Shown piece by piece: positions 44,588 to 54,302 of a stretch of DNA of 64,000 nucleotides. The notes under the pieces are model-generated. The model had not been told where the DNA came from, did no database searches, and saw only the letters and a program-made list of their open reading frames with translations. How positions within the stretch are numbered: position 1 is the first letter of the stretch; each line of letters begins with the position of its first letter. The position numbers and the translations under genes are program-made. The stretch is from Pararhodobacter marinus (lineage in GTDB: Bacteria > Pseudomonadota > Alphaproteobacteria > Rhodobacterales > Rhodobacteraceae): contig NZ_QEYD01000009.1 of NCBI RefSeq assembly GCF_003122215.1, positions 157,976 to 221,975 of the forward strand. Reading direction: 5' to 3'.

Positions 44588-45040
44588 TCAGCCCTTATAG
44601 GGTGCCATGCCCGCGCGGGCCAGTTCGTCGGCGCGCTCGTTCTCGGCATGGCCGGCATGGCCCTTGATCCATTTCCAGGTCACCGAATGGGTTTTCTGCG
44701 CCGCATCCAGCCGCTGCCAGAGTTCGGCGTTCTTCACCGGCTTCTTGTCGGCGGTCTTCCAGCCGTTGCGTTTCCAGCCGTGGATCCACTGGGTGACGCC
44801 GTTCTTCACATAGGCCGAATCGGTGGTGATGGTGATGGTCGAGGGCCGGGTCAGGGTTTCCAGCGCAGAGATCGCCGCCATCAGCTCCATGCGGTTATTG
44901 GTCGTGTCCGCCTCGCCGCCCTGCAGGGTGCGTTCCTTCAGCACGCTGTCGCCCTCCATGGCGCGCATCAGCACGCCCCAGCCGCCGGGGCCGGGATTCC
45001 CGGAGCAGGCGCCATCGGTCCAGGCGAAGAGTTCGGGCAT
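44588..45040 (-). CDS. rnhA: ribonuclease HI
   Basis: A 150-residue enzyme that cuts RNA in RNA-DNA hybrids. The four carboxylates are present: Asp9 ([11 protein letters not shown]), Glu52 (NRMELMAA), Asp74 ([10 protein letters not shown]) and Asp138 (ENERADELA). The flexible-loop His is in KGHAGH, and the basic handle is [17 protein letters not shown]. The ATG has AAGGA upstream. Confidence 0.96.
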   Translation of the reverse strand: MPELFAWTDGACSGNPGPGGWGVLMRAMEGDSVLKERTLQGGEADTTNNRMELMAAISALETLTRPSTITITTDSAYVKNGVTQWIHGWKRNGWKTADKKPVKNAELWQRLDAAQKTHSVTWKWIKGHAGHAENERADELARAGMAPYKG

Positions 45041-45082
45041 GGGGCATCGTCCTTGCGGCTGTTTCCGGGGCAGGGGGTGCCG

Positions 45083-45493
45083 TCAAACGGCGCCGGGGTC
45101 AACCGTTCGAGCGCGGGTCGCGCGCAGATGCAGGGCGCTGTCACGCCCCGCGACCCCGGCCGGGGCAGGGGCGCGGGTGGTGGCGACATCGCGAAAGCCC
45201 GCCTCGGACAGAAGCGCGGTCAGGTCGGCTTCGGTGACGAAGGTATAGGGCAGGCCGCGCGGATCGCGGATCTGGCCCTTGCCTTCGAGCATCGCCAGGG
45301 CGATCCTGCGCGCCACCGCGAGCAGCCGTGCGGACGGGTCGAGCCCGGTCACGTCGAAGCCGGCATTCGCAAGATGCGCCGCCGCGACGCCATGGCCGCA
45401 GCCCAGATCGAGGATCGTGGCCCCGGCGGGCAGCGCGTCGCCCAGTCGTTCCGCCGCGGCATTGTAGAAGCGCAGCGCCTCGGGGTCGGTCAT
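45083..45493 (-). CDS. class I SAM-dependent methyltransferase, internally shortened
   Basis: A 136-residue protein whose N-terminus (MTDPEALRFYNAAAERLG) and SAM motif I (ILDLGCGHGVAAAHL, then VTGLDPSA) are clear. The C-terminus is also typical of the family (LPYTFVTEADLTALLSEAGF). The middle, about 60 residues with motifs II and III, is missing; DPSARLLAVARR runs directly into IALAMLEGKG. The frame stays open. This looks like an in-frame deletion that should remove activity, or a very short variant. Its start overlaps the RhtB gene stop (ATGA). Confidence 0.7.
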   Translation of the reverse strand: MTDPEALRFYNAAAERLGDALPAGATILDLGCGHGVAAAHLANAGFDVTGLDPSARLLAVARRIALAMLEGKGQIRDPRGLPYTFVTEADLTALLSEAGFRDVATTRAPAPAGVAGRDSALHLRATRARTVDPGAV

Positions 45494-46101
45494 GCGCGCT
45501 CGAAGGCCAGTTTCGCGCCGAGGCCGGCGAAGGAGGCGGCAAAGGCGCGGCGCAGCCAAGTCATCGCGCGCTCGGATCCCAACACGCGGCTGCGCAGCCA
45601 GCCCGCCGCCAGCGCGTAAAGCAGGAACACGCCCGCCGTCATCGCCACGAAGCCGAGGCCCAGCTCGATCAGGAGGGCGGTGGCATCGGGCGCACCGGCG
45701 GGGATGAATTGCGGCAGGAAGGCCACGAAGAACATCGGCAGTTTCGGGTTGAGCAGGTTCAGAAGCACCCCGCGCCGGACCAGGGTGGCGGGGGCGTGGC
45801 GGGTCGTGTCGGGCGTGACCTGCAGCGCGCCGGTGCCCTGCAGCGTGCCCCAGGCCATCCACAGAAGATACGCGACGCCCGCGTATTTGATGGCGCTGAA
45901 CAGCAGCGCCGAGGTCTGCAGCACGGCGGCGAGCCCGGCCATGGCAAAGCCCAGATGCACCAAAGTGGCCAGCGTGCAGCCCAGCACCGCCCAGAGCCCG
46001 GCCCCCAGCCCGCGGCCCAGCACGGTCGAGAGCGTGAAGATGACGCCGACACCGGGGGCAAGGCAGACGATGAAGGCGGTGAAGAGGAATTCGGGGCTCA
46101 T
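45490..46101 (-). CDS. LysE/RhtB-family amino acid exporter
   Basis: A 203-residue membrane protein with five to six helices and the family signature APGVGVIFTLSTVLGRG at the first helix, then NLLNPKLPMFFVAFLPQF. It probably exports amino acids or their derivatives. It is followed by the shortened methyltransferase gene with a four-base overlap. A different LysE-type protein is encoded at 53117-53740. Confidence 0.87.
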   Translation of the reverse strand: MSPEFLFTAFIVCLAPGVGVIFTLSTVLGRGLGAGLWAVLGCTLATLVHLGFAMAGLAAVLQTSALLFSAIKYAGVAYLLWMAWGTLQGTGALQVTPDTTRHAPATLVRRGVLLNLLNPKLPMFFVAFLPQFIPAGAPDATALLIELGLGFVAMTAGVFLLYALAAGWLRSRVLGSERAMTWLRRAFAASFAGLGAKLAFERA

Positions 46102-46194
46102 GGCGGGCTCTCGCTGGGGGCTGTTTCGGGGGGATCTTAACGGCCCGGGCTGCGAAAGCCAGTCTCGCGTTACGGTTGAGCGACCCGGGGCCCC

Positions 46195-47145
46195 TCAGCT
46201 GGCCTGACGCAAGACGCGGGGCACCTTGAACTCGACCGACTCGACCGCCGTCTCGACGATCTCGCGGGTCAGGTCGAAGCGGTCATCGAAGGCGTCGATC
46301 ACTTCCTGGATCAGCACTTCCGGGGCCGAGGCGCCCGCCGTCACACCGACCGAGGCTGCGCCTTCAAGCGCACGCCAGTCGATATCGGCGGCCCGCTGGA
46401 TCAGTTGCGAATAACGGCATCCGGCGGCGCGGCCGACTTCGACCAAGCGCTTGGAATTGGACGAATTGGGGGCGCCGATCACCAGAAGTGCGTCGATCCG
46501 CCCGGCAATCGCCTTGACCGCTGCCTGCCGGTTGGTGGTGGCGTAGCAGATGTCTTCCTTGTGGGGGCCCACGATGGCCGGAAAGCGCGCCTGAAGAGCG
46601 GCGACGATGTCGCTCGTGTCGTCGACCGACAGCGTGGTCTGGGTGATGAAGGCCAGCTTCGACGGATCGCGCGGCGCGATATGGGCGACATCCTCGACGG
46701 TTTCGACCAGCAGCACCTCGCCCTCGGGCAGCTGGCCCATCGTGCCCACCGTCTCGGGGTGACCGGCATGGCCGATCATCACCATCTGCAGACCGGCGGC
46801 ATGGTGGCGCTCGGCCTCGATATGAACCTTCGAGACAAGCGGGCAGGTGGCATCCACGAAGGTCATGTTGCGCGCCTGCGCGGCCGAGGGCACGGATTTG
46901 GGCACGCCATGGGCCGAAAAGATCACCGGCCGGTCATCGGGGCATTCGTCCAGCTCTTCGACGAAGACCGCGCCCTGATCGCGCAGGCTGTCGACGACGA
47001 ACTTGTTATGCACGATCTCATGGCGGACATAGACCGGCGCGCCCCATTTCGCGATCGCCATCTCGACGATCTTGATGGCGCGGTCGACACCGGCGCAGAA
47101 GCCGCGCGGGGCGGCGAGATACAGGGTCAGGGGGGGCTTGGTCAT
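46195..47145 (-). CDS. ispH: 4-hydroxy-3-methylbut-2-enyl diphosphate reductase IspH
   Basis: A 316-residue iron-sulfur enzyme for the last step of the MEP isoprenoid pathway. The three cluster Cys are in [11 protein letters not shown] (Cys17), [11 protein letters not shown] and [11 protein letters not shown]. Conserved His residues are in VHNKFV and IGHAGHPE, and the SxN motif is in PNSSNSKRL. The start has GGAG at 7 bases. It is of normal length. Confidence 0.97.
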   Translation of the reverse strand: MTKPPLTLYLAAPRGFCAGVDRAIKIVEMAIAKWGAPVYVRHEIVHNKFVVDSLRDQGAVFVEELDECPDDRPVIFSAHGVPKSVPSAAQARNMTFVDATCPLVSKVHIEAERHHAAGLQMVMIGHAGHPETVGTMGQLPEGEVLLVETVEDVAHIAPRDPSKLAFITQTTLSVDDTSDIVAALQARFPAIVGPHKEDICYATTNRQAAVKAIAGRIDALLVIGAPNSSNSKRLVEVGRAAGCRYSQLIQRAADIDWRALEGAASVGVTAGASAPEVLIQEVIDAFDDRFDLTREIVETAVESVEFKVPRVLRQAS

Positions 47146-47240
47146 GACATACTCCGCTTGGCCCCACAGGTAAGCAATCGAGCCCGCGACGTCCAGCCAT
47201 CAGGTCCCGGCGCGGGCGATCACGATTGCGCAGGCGGCGC

Positions 47241-47672
47241 TCAGCCGAAAATTCCGGCGGTGATGAGGGCGAGAAGGACGTAGCGGGTGGTCTTGGTCAC
47301 GGCCACCAGCAGGGTGAACAGCCAGAGCGGAGTGCGCATTGCGCCCGCCAGCACGGTGGTCGCGTCGCCGATGGGCAGCCAGGACAGCAACAGCGTCCAA
47401 TAGCCCCAGCGATCCCACCAGCGGCGCGCCTTGGCGAAGGTCTCGTCGGGGATCTTCAGCCAGCGATGGCCGCCGCGCGTCTCGAGCTGCCAGCCCAGCC
47501 AGTAATTGACATAGGTGCCCAGCGTGTTGCCGAGAGAGGCCACGACGACAAGCGCCCAGACGGGCGCCACCCCGCCCAGTTGCAGGGCGGCAAAGATCAG
47601 TTCGGACTGGAACGGCAGAACGGTCGCGGCGACGAAAGCCGCGGCGAACAGGCCCAGAAGCGACAGGAGCAG
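47241..47672 (-). CDS. YqaA/SNARE-associated-like membrane protein, probable CTG start
   Basis: An open frame of 144 codons. It has a first hydrophobic helix (LLGLFAAAFVAATVLPFQSE), a middle motif GNTLGTYVNYWLG and GYWTLLLSWLPIGDATTVLAG, and a last helix, as in YqaA (DedA/VTT-like) proteins. The first GTG (47570) would remove the conserved first helix. Between the in-frame TGA that ends the NYN gene (47676-47678) and that GTG there is no ATG, GTG or TTG. The best start is CTG at 47672, 7 bases after AGGA. Read-through of the TGA would instead fuse it to the NYN protein. Confidence 0.7.
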   Translation of the reverse strand: MLLSLLGLFAAAFVAATVLPFQSELIFAALQLGGVAPVWALVVVASLGNTLGTYVNYWLGWQLETRGGHRWLKIPDETFAKARRWWDRWGYWTLLLSWLPIGDATTVLAGAMRTPLWLFTLLVAVTKTTRYVLLALITAGIFG

Positions 47673-47675
47673 CGG

Positions 47676-48281
47676 TCAGTCCTGGGTATCGCCGCCGGTA
47701 TCGGCCTCGGCCTCTTCGCGCGGGGCCCGCATGTCGCGCGGCTCGCGCGGTTCGCGGGGCGGGCGGCCGATCACGTCGCGCAGCTCGTCGAGTTCGATGA
47801 AGTTGTCGGCCTGGCGGCGCAGTTCATCGGCGATCATCGGCGGCTGCGAGCGGATGGTCGAGACGACCGAGACCCGCACGCCCTGACGCTGCAGCGATTC
47901 CACCAGCGGGCGGAAATCGCCATCGCCCGAGAACAGCACGGCATGGTCGATGCGGTTGGCGATTTCCATCGCGTCGACCGTCAGCTCGATATCCATGTTG
48001 CCCTTCACCTTCCGGCGCCCCATGGAATCGGTGTATTCCTTGGCGGGCTTCGTCACCATCGCGTAGCCGTTGTAGTTCAGCCAGTCGATCAGCGGACGGA
48101 TCGGCGAATAGTCATCGTTTTCAAGCAGGGCCGTGTAGTAGAACGCGCGCAGCAGCTTGCCGCGGCGCATGAACTCCTGGCGCAGGAGCTTGTAGTCGAT
48201 GTCGAAACCAAGCGCCTTCCCCGCTGCGAAAAGGTTCGCGCCATCGATGAAGAGGGCGAGACGCTCATCCTTGTAAAACAT
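47676..48281 (-). CDS. NYN-domain (LabA/DUF88) putative RNase
   Basis: A 201-residue PIN-like NYN protein. The acidic residues are in LALFIDGANLFAAG, VKGNMDIELTVDAM and LFSGDGDFRPLV, the metal site of the family. The C-terminal tail is rich in Arg/Pro/Glu (REPREPRDMRAPRE) and probably disordered. The ATG at 48281 with AAAGGAAAG is preferred to 48317. Its TGA stop is in frame with the following YqaA gene. It is divergent from folK. RNA targets are unknown. Confidence 0.87.
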   Translation of the reverse strand: MFYKDERLALFIDGANLFAAGKALGFDIDYKLLRQEFMRRGKLLRAFYYTALLENDDYSPIRPLIDWLNYNGYAMVTKPAKEYTDSMGRRKVKGNMDIELTVDAMEIANRIDHAVLFSGDGDFRPLVESLQRQGVRVSVVSTIRSQPPMIADELRRQADNFIELDELRDVIGRPPREPREPRDMRAPREEAEADTGGDTQD

Positions 48282-48396
48282 CGTCTTTCCTTTCAAAATC
48301 GCAGCGTCATAAAACACACTGGCCGCGACCGGCTATCAGCCTTAACACCCTGGTGACCTGGTCTGGCGGGTCGTCGAAATAGCGACACGTACCAAC

Positions 48397-48981
48397 TTGG
48401 ACAAAATTCCCCCCTCCGTCCACCGCAACCTGCACCTTCTGGCACTCGGGAGCAACGCGTCGGTCGAATCGTCCGCGAACAGGTCGCTACTTAATCGCGC
48501 GCTGGACATATTCAATAGCCTGAGCGGTGTAACGCTGCGTTGCAGCCGGTTCTATGTCACGCCCGCTTTCCCGGCGGGGGCGGGCCCCGATTTCGTCAAT
48601 GCCTGCGTGGCGGTGGAAAGCGACCTGTCCCCCGCCGAGATGCTGGCCCTCTGCCACCGGATCGAGGCCGATCTTGGACGCGTGCGCAAGGAGCGTTGGG
48701 GGCAACGGGTGATCGATATCGACCTGCTGGCCTGCGGCGACCGCGTGTTGCCCGACGGCGAGACGCTGCGCCGCTGGATGGCGCTGCCGCTTGCCCGCCA
48801 GATGAAAGAGGCGCCCGGCGAGCTGATCCTGCCGCACCCGCGCCTGCACGAGCGGGGCTTCGTCCTGGTGCCGCTGGCCGACGTGGCGCCGGACTGGGTG
48901 CATCCCGTGCTGGACAGAAGCGTGGCGCAGATGCTGGCGGCGCTTGCCCCCGAGGAAATCGCCGCGATCAGGCCGATTTGA
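48397..48981 (+). CDS. folK: 6-hydroxymethyl-7,8-dihydropterin pyrophosphokinase FolK
   Basis: A 194-residue HPPK of folate synthesis. Motifs are LLALGSNAS at the start, SRFYVTPAFP and FVNACVAVES, then the ATP/Mg signature RWGQRVIDIDLLACGD and LPHPRLHERGFVLVPL. The only standard start upstream of the domain is TTG at 48397, with no clear ribosome site, so initiation may be weak. It is divergent from the NYN gene. Confidence 0.9.
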   Translation: MDKIPPSVHRNLHLLALGSNASVESSANRSLLNRALDIFNSLSGVTLRCSRFYVTPAFPAGAGPDFVNACVAVESDLSPAEMLALCHRIEADLGRVRKERWGQRVIDIDLLACGDRVLPDGETLRRWMALPLARQMKEAPGELILPHPRLHERGFVLVPLADVAPDWVHPVLDRSVAQMLAALAPEEIAAIRPI

Positions 48982-49083
48982 CCCGATTGCCGGCGATTGC
49001 CGGACGGCTGCGCTTGTCAAGGCGGGCAAATGCGGTTACATGCCGGGGGCTGATCCTCCCTTTTGTCGTAGATGGAGTGCTCC

Positions 49084-49440
49084 ATGGCCCGCGTGACGGT
49101 CGAAGATTGTGTTGACAAGGTTCCGAACCGATTCGAGCTGGTGATCCTGGCTGCCCATCGTGCGCGCGAGATCGGGGCCGGTTCGGCGCTGACCGTCGAC
49201 CGCGACAATGACAAGGACCCGGTGGTCGCGCTGCGCGAAGTCGCGGACGAGACGCAGGGCGCCGACCAGCTGCGCGAGCGGCTGATCGAAAGCATGCGCA
49301 CCCAGAACGAGGTCGACATGCCGGAAGACGACGACATGGCGATGCGCATGGGCTCGCAGCCGGACCGTCCGCAGCTGGACGATCTGACCGAAGAGCAGAT
49401 GTTGCGCCAGCTGGTCGCCGCGCAGATCGACAACGACTGA
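49084..49440 (+). CDS. rpoZ: RNA polymerase omega subunit
   Basis: A 118-residue protein. The conserved [20 protein letters not shown] and AAHRAREI with ALREVADE identify omega, which helps assemble RNA polymerase and binds ppGpp in some bacteria. The ATG has GGAG at 7 bases. An acidic tail ([12 protein letters not shown]) extends it. It lies 22 bases before rsh, the common rpoZ-spoT/rsh order. Confidence 0.95.
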   Translation: MARVTVEDCVDKVPNRFELVILAAHRAREIGAGSALTVDRDNDKDPVVALREVADETQGADQLRERLIESMRTQNEVDMPEDDDMAMRMGSQPDRPQLDDLTEEQMLRQLVAAQIDND

Positions 49441-49462
49441 ACTGACACGGGCGGCCCGAGCT

Positions 49463-51616
49463 GTGATCACGCCCGATGATCTCGTTGCTCTGATCCGCAA
49501 CTATAACCCGACTTGCGACGAGGCATTGATTCGCCGCGCCTGGGATTATGGCGAGGCGATGCATGCCGGTCAGATGCGGCATTCGGGCGAGCGGTATTTC
49601 ACCCACCCGGTGGCGGTGGCGTCGATCCTGACCGAGATGCGGCTGGACGATGCGACCATCGTCACCGCGCTGCTTCACGACACGATCGAGGACACGCGCT
49701 CGACCTATGGCGAGGTCGAGCACATGTTCGGCCACGAAGTGGCCGAGCTGGTCGATGGCGTGACCAAGCTGACCAATCTGCAACTGAACGCCTTCGAGCC
49801 TGCCGGCGCCTCGGGACGGCCCTCGCCCGAAGCCAAGCAGGCCGAGAATTTCCGCAAGCTGTTGATGGCGATGTCGCGCGACCTGCGGGTGATCCTGGTC
49901 AAGCTGGCCGACCGCCTGCACAACATGCGCACGATCCGCTCGATGCGGCCCGAGAAACAGGCGCAGAAAGCGCGCGAGACGATGGAGATCTACGCGCCGC
50001 TCGCAGGCCGGATGGGCATGCAATGGATGCGCGAGGAGCTCGAGGATCTGGCGTTCCGCGTGCTCGACCCCGAGCGTCGCAACGCGATTCTGCGCCGCTT
50101 CATCACCCTGCAGCGCGAATCGGGCGACGTGATCGCCCGGATCACCGCCGATATCCGTTTCGAGCTGGAAAAGGCGGGGCTCGACGGGACGGTTTATGGC
50201 CGCGCGAAGAAGCCCTATTCGGTCTGGCGCAAGATGCAGGACAAGGAGCTGGAATTCAGCCGCCTGTCCGACATCTACGGATTCCGCATCATCGTCGACG
50301 ACGTGCAGGAATGCTATCAGGCGCTGGGGCTGATCCACCAGCGCTGGCGCGCGGTGCCGGGCCGGTTCAAGGATTACGTCAGCCAGCCCAAATCGAACGG
50401 TTATCGCTCGATCCATACCACCGTGTCGGGCCGCGACGGAAAGCGCGTCGAGGTGCAGATCCGCACCCGCGAGATGCACGAGGTGGCCGAGGCCGGGGTC
50501 GCCGCGCACTGGGCCTACAAGGACGGCGCGCGGTCGGTGAACCCTTTCGCCATCGACCCGGCGAAATGGATCGAGAGCCTGACCTCGCGGCTGGATCGCG
50601 ACGAGGATCACGACGAGTTCCTGGAACATGTGAAGCTGGAAATGTACGCCGACCAGGTGTTCTGCTTCACGCCGAAGGGCGATGTGGTGCAGCTGCCGAA
50701 AGGCGCGACGCCGCTCGATTTCGCCTATGCGATCCATACGCGGATCGGCAATGCCACGGTCTCGGCCAAGGTCGACGGGATGCGCGTGCCGCTATGGACG
50801 CGGCTCAGGAATGGCCAGCAGGTCGAGATCATCACCGCCGACGGTCAGCGTCCGCAGACCAGCTGGATCGAGCTGGTCCATACCGGGCGCGCCAAGGCGG
50901 CGATCCGGCGCAGCCTGCGCGAAGAGGACCGCGAGCGATTCGTGCGGCTGGGCCGCGAGCTGAGCCGCGTGGCCTTCGACCGGGTGGGGCGCAAGGTTAC
51001 CGACAAGGCGCTCGATACCGCCGCGCGCTCGATGGCGGTCAAGGGACCGACCGAGCTGTTGGCAAAGATCGGCGCGGCCGAGATCAGCGCCCGCGCGGTA
51101 GTCGAACAGCTTTACCCCGAGATCGCCTCGATGGGGCAGGCCGAGGTCGATGCCAGCCGCCCGGTCGTCGGGCTCGATCCCGACATCCCGTTCCGCCGCG
51201 CCAATTGCTGTCAGCCGGTGCCGGGCGAACGGATCGTCGGCATCACCTATCGCGGCAAGGGCATCGTCGCCCATGCCATCGACTGCGAGGTGCTGGCCTC
51301 GCTGGAGGAACAGCCCGAGCGCTGGGTCGATCTGCACTGGCACGAGGGCAAGCACGCGGCGGTGCACAATGTCTCGCTGACGCTGACGATCACCAACAGC
51401 GCGGGCGTGCTGGGCCGGGTCTGCAGTCTTGTGGGCGAGCAGAAGGCGAATATCTCGGATCTGCGCTTTCTCGACCGAAAGCCCGATTATTTTCGTATTT
51501 TCGTCGAGATCGAGGTATCGGATGCGGCCCATCTTCACCGTATCCTGACGATCCTGTCGGCAGAGACCGATATCGCGCAGGTAACCCGAGACCGCGACCC
51601 GACCCGAAAACCCTGA
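49463..51616 (+). CDS. bifunctional (p)ppGpp synthetase/hydrolase Rsh
   Basis: A 717-residue RelA/SpoT homologue. The HD hydrolase domain keeps His48 (RYFTHPVAVASIL) and His72-Asp73 (LLHDTIEDT). The synthetase domain has DIYGFRIIVDD, RFKDYVSQPKSNGYRSIH and a substrate loop. A TGS domain (VFCFTPKGDVVQLPKGATP-like, near 395), an intermediate helical region with a CC pair (RRANCCQPVPG) and a C-terminal ACT domain follow. It begins with GTG at 49463. Both active sites look intact, so it makes and removes ppGpp. It is the usual sole long RSH of alphaproteobacteria. Confidence 0.95.
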   Translation: MITPDDLVALIRNYNPTCDEALIRRAWDYGEAMHAGQMRHSGERYFTHPVAVASILTEMRLDDATIVTALLHDTIEDTRSTYGEVEHMFGHEVAELVDGVTKLTNLQLNAFEPAGASGRPSPEAKQAENFRKLLMAMSRDLRVILVKLADRLHNMRTIRSMRPEKQAQKARETMEIYAPLAGRMGMQWMREELEDLAFRVLDPERRNAILRRFITLQRESGDVIARITADIRFELEKAGLDGTVYGRAKKPYSVWRKMQDKELEFSRLSDIYGFRIIVDDVQECYQALGLIHQRWRAVPGRFKDYVSQPKSNGYRSIHTTVSGRDGKRVEVQIRTREMHEVAEAGVAAHWAYKDGARSVNPFAIDPAKWIESLTSRLDRDEDHDEFLEHVKLEMYADQVFCFTPKGDVVQLPKGATPLDFAYAIHTRIGNATVSAKVDGMRVPLWTRLRNGQQVEIITADGQRPQTSWIELVHTGRAKAAIRRSLREEDRERFVRLGRELSRVAFDRVGRKVTDKALDTAARSMAVKGPTELLAKIGAAEISARAVVEQLYPEIASMGQAEVDASRPVVGLDPDIPFRRANCCQPVPGERIVGITYRGKGIVAHAIDCEVLASLEEQPERWVDLHWHEGKHAAVHNVSLTLTITNSAGVLGRVCSLVGEQKANISDLRFLDRKPDYFRIFVEIEVSDAAHLHRILTILSAETDIAQVTRDRDPTRKP

Positions 51617-51686
51617 CCCGCCCCGATCCGCCGAACAAGGCGACCCTGCCATCCGACACCGCCACCCCTGAACAGGACGGCCGCGC

Positions 51687-52340
51687 GTGATCTTCAAGCG
51701 TCGAAATCCCAGACCTGTCCTGACCGCGATCGGCGAGTTCTTCTGGCCGCGCGGCGGGTGGCGGCGGGCGGCGACTTACGTCCTGCACCGGATGCGCCGT
51801 CTGCCCGACACGCCCGAGAGGATCGCGCTGGGCATCTCGGCGGGGCTGTTCGTGTCCTTCCTGCCGATCTTCGGGCTGCATTTCCTGTCCGCCGCGCTGG
51901 TCGCCTGGGCGATCCGGGGAAATGTTCTGGCCGCCTTGCTGGGCACGTTCTATGGCAACCCGATCACCTTTCCGCTGATGGCGGCAGGCGGGATGGAGCT
52001 GGGCGGTTGGCTTCTGGGTCGCGACGTGCAGATGTCGGTGGGGGGCGTGATGGCCGCCGTGGGGCGCGCGGGCGGCGAGCTGACGCATAACCTTTTGACC
52101 GTGGTGACGGGCGATGCCGCGCATTGGGGCCGGCTGGCGGGGTTCTATTCCAACGTGTACCTGCCCTATTTCATCGGCGGTCTGCTTCTGGGCTTGCCCT
52201 TTGCGGTGGCGGCGTATTTCGTGCACCTGCCGCTGGTGCAGGCCTATCAGCGCAGCCGCCAGAAGCGTCTGGAGGCGCGCTTCAAGGCCGCGCGCGAACG
52301 CCAGCGCCAGAGCAGGCCAGAGACCGGAGAGATGCCATGA
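51687..52340 (+). CDS. DUF2062 membrane protein
   Basis: A 217-residue protein with three to four membrane helices and the DUF2062 features [21 protein letters not shown] and [16 protein letters not shown] basic, Arg/Lys-rich C-terminal tail follows. It starts with GTG at 51687 and overlaps pdxJ by ATGA. The function is unknown; its position between rsh and pdxJ is common in relatives. Confidence 0.85.
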   Translation: MIFKRRNPRPVLTAIGEFFWPRGGWRRAATYVLHRMRRLPDTPERIALGISAGLFVSFLPIFGLHFLSAALVAWAIRGNVLAALLGTFYGNPITFPLMAAGGMELGGWLLGRDVQMSVGGVMAAVGRAGGELTHNLLTVVTGDAAHWGRLAGFYSNVYLPYFIGGLLLGLPFAVAAYFVHLPLVQAYQRSRQKRLEARFKAARERQRQSRPETGEMP

Positions 52341-53092
52341 CCGCCACGCAGTTCCCTCGTCAGCGCCTTGGGGTGAATATCGACCACGTCGCGACGCTGC
52401 GCAACGCACGCGGCGGCGCCTATCCCGATCCCCTGCGCGCGGCCCGCATCGCGCAGGAGGCGGGCTGCGACGGCATCACCGCGCATCTGCGCGAGGACCG
52501 GCGCCATATCCGCGATGCCGATATCGAGGCGCTGATGGACGTGCTGGACGTGCCGCTGAATTTCGAGATGGCCGCGACCGCCGAAATGCAGGCCATCGCG
52601 CTGCGCCACAAGCCGCATGCCGTCTGCCTGGTGCCCGAGAAGCGCGAAGAGCGCACGACCGAGGGCGGGCTCGATGTCGCGGCCGATATGAACCGGCTGG
52701 CGGATTTCATCGCGCCGCTCTCCGAGGCCGGGTGCCGCGTGTCGCTGTTCATCGGCCATGATGCGCGCCAGATCGAGGCGGCCGTCCGCGTGCGCGCGCC
52801 GGTGATCGAGCTGCATACAGGGCGCTATTGCGATCTGGTGGCCGAGGGCGCGGCGGAAGAGGCGGCGCTTGAACTCGCCGAGCTGCTGGCAGGGGCGCGC
52901 CGCGCGCACGAAGCCGGGCTCGAGGTGCATGCGGGCCACGGGCTGAGCTACGCGACCGTCTCGCCCTTTGCCGCGACACCCGAGATCCGCGAGCTGAATA
53001 TCGGTCATTTCCTGATCTCCGAGGCGGTGTTCCTGGGCCTTGACGCAGCGATCCGCGAAATGCGCCGCCTGATGGACGACGCGCGGGGCTGA
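52337..53092 (+). CDS. pdxJ: pyridoxine 5'-phosphate synthase PdxJ
   Basis: A 251-residue TIM-barrel enzyme forming pyridoxine phosphate. Motifs are [16 protein letters not shown] (His in the phosphate/active site), [23 protein letters not shown] and ELHTGRYC. The C-terminal [10 protein letters not shown] and [12 protein letters not shown] bind phosphate. It follows DUF2062 with a four-base overlap and is one transcript away from rsh. Confidence 0.96.
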   Translation: MTATQFPRQRLGVNIDHVATLRNARGGAYPDPLRAARIAQEAGCDGITAHLREDRRHIRDADIEALMDVLDVPLNFEMAATAEMQAIALRHKPHAVCLVPEKREERTTEGGLDVAADMNRLADFIAPLSEAGCRVSLFIGHDARQIEAAVRVRAPVIELHTGRYCDLVAEGAAEEAALELAELLAGARRAHEAGLEVHAGHGLSYATVSPFAATPEIRELNIGHFLISEAVFLGLDAAIREMRRLMDDARG

Positions 53093-53116
53093 GCCCGCGA
53101 TGCCCGGAGACCCGTC

Positions 53117-53740
53117 ATGCCGATAACCGACCTGTTGCCGATTCTCGTCGCCTGGGTGATCGCCATCGCCTCGCCCGGTCCCGCAACGCTGGCCATCAGC
53201 GGCACCGCGATGGAGCGGGGGCGCGCGCATGGGCTGGCGCTGGCCTGGGGCGTGACGGCGGGCTCGGCGGTCTGGGCGCTGGTGGCCGGGGCAGGGCTGG
53301 GGGCGGCGATGGTCGCCCATGCCTGGCTGGTCGAGCTGATGCGCTATGCCGGCGCCGCGTACCTGGCCTGGCTTGCGTGGAAATCGGCGCGCTCGGCCTG
53401 GCGCGGCGGCGGGGTCGCGCAGGCGCGGGTGGTCGAGGGATCGCTGCGCCGCTCCTGGGTCAAGGGCGCGCTCATTCACCTGACCAACCCCAAGGCGGTG
53501 CTGTTCTGGGGCGCGGTCTTTGCCGTGGCGGTGCCGGCCGGGGCGCCCGCATGGGTGCTGTGGCAGGTGGGACTGTCGTGCCTTGCTGTGTCGGTCGTGA
53601 CCTTCACGCTGATGGCGCTTGGGTTTTCCGCCGGTCCCGTCTCGCGCGCGTATCTGAAGGCAAAGCGCGGATTCGACGCGGTATTCGCGGCGCTGTTCGG
53701 CTTCGCCGCCGTGAAGATCCTGAGCGCGCGGCTGGCGTGA
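53117..53740 (+). CDS. LysE/RhtB-family exporter
   Basis: A 207-residue membrane protein with about six helices and the LysE signature IASPGPATLAISGTAMERG at the first helix and HLTNPKAVLFWGAVFA in the middle. The exported compound is unknown. It lies 24 bases after pdxJ, so it may be co-transcribed. Confidence 0.87.
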   Translation: MPITDLLPILVAWVIAIASPGPATLAISGTAMERGRAHGLALAWGVTAGSAVWALVAGAGLGAAMVAHAWLVELMRYAGAAYLAWLAWKSARSAWRGGGVAQARVVEGSLRRSWVKGALIHLTNPKAVLFWGAVFAVAVPAGAPAWVLWQVGLSCLAVSVVTFTLMALGFSAGPVSRAYLKAKRGFDAVFAALFGFAAVKILSARLA

Positions 53741-53819
53741 TCACACTTGCGCAAGGGGGCTTGGCGGAACCGGGCGGGTGGCCGACACTGGGCGCCTGCG
53801 TCATCCGAGGGAGATTGCC

Positions 53820-54278
53820 ATGAAATCCGTACTTCTGGCCGCCGGGCTTTTGGCCCTGCCGCTCAGCGCCCCCGCGCAGGTCATCGCCGACTGCGACTGG
53901 GCGGGCAGCGCGGCGACGATCGTCGAGCCGTGGGAGCAGACCTCGCGCACCTTCGCCAATGGCGCAATCCGAATCGCGTGGTCCGATACTGCCGAACCTG
54001 CCTGCTGCGCGGCGCATGTGATGATCCTGCATCCCTCGGGCGACGGGTCGGACGAGCCGGCCTATCGGCAATGCTCGCTGTTGTCGGCGGACCGGAACAC
54101 AGGCTTTTACGATGTCGACATCCCCGGGGTCACGGCCAGTTACGACCCCGCCAAGGGCCTGCTGCTGACGGTCCCGGTGCGCTACTGGCACGAAGGCGTC
54201 GAGCGGGGCGAACCGGGCCTGCCCGGCGCGGTGCGGGTGCGCATCAACCAGGCGACCGGCACGGTTTCGGTCGAGTGA
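53820..54278 (+). CDS. secreted protein of unknown function
   Basis: A 152-residue protein with a clear signal peptide (1-19, cleavage after APA). The mature part is about 130 residues with four Cys (DCDW, ACCAA, QCSLL) and a beta-rich look. I do not recognise a family. The ATG at 53820 starts right after GGGAGATTGCC. It stands between the LysE-type gene and acpS and is likely co-transcribed with acpS. Confidence 0.6.
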   Translation: MKSVLLAAGLLALPLSAPAQVIADCDWAGSAATIVEPWEQTSRTFANGAIRIAWSDTAEPACCAAHVMILHPSGDGSDEPAYRQCSLLSADRNTGFYDVDIPGVTASYDPAKGLLLTVPVRYWHEGVERGEPGLPGAVRVRINQATGTVSVE

Positions 54279-54302
54279 TCCCGTGATACCGAAAGTCTTC
54301 CC

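Noticed and set aside
47241..47570. A 109-codon YqaA protein starting with GTG at 47570
   Set aside because: It would lack the first conserved membrane helix, and no ribosome site precedes it. The frame is open up to the NYN stop.
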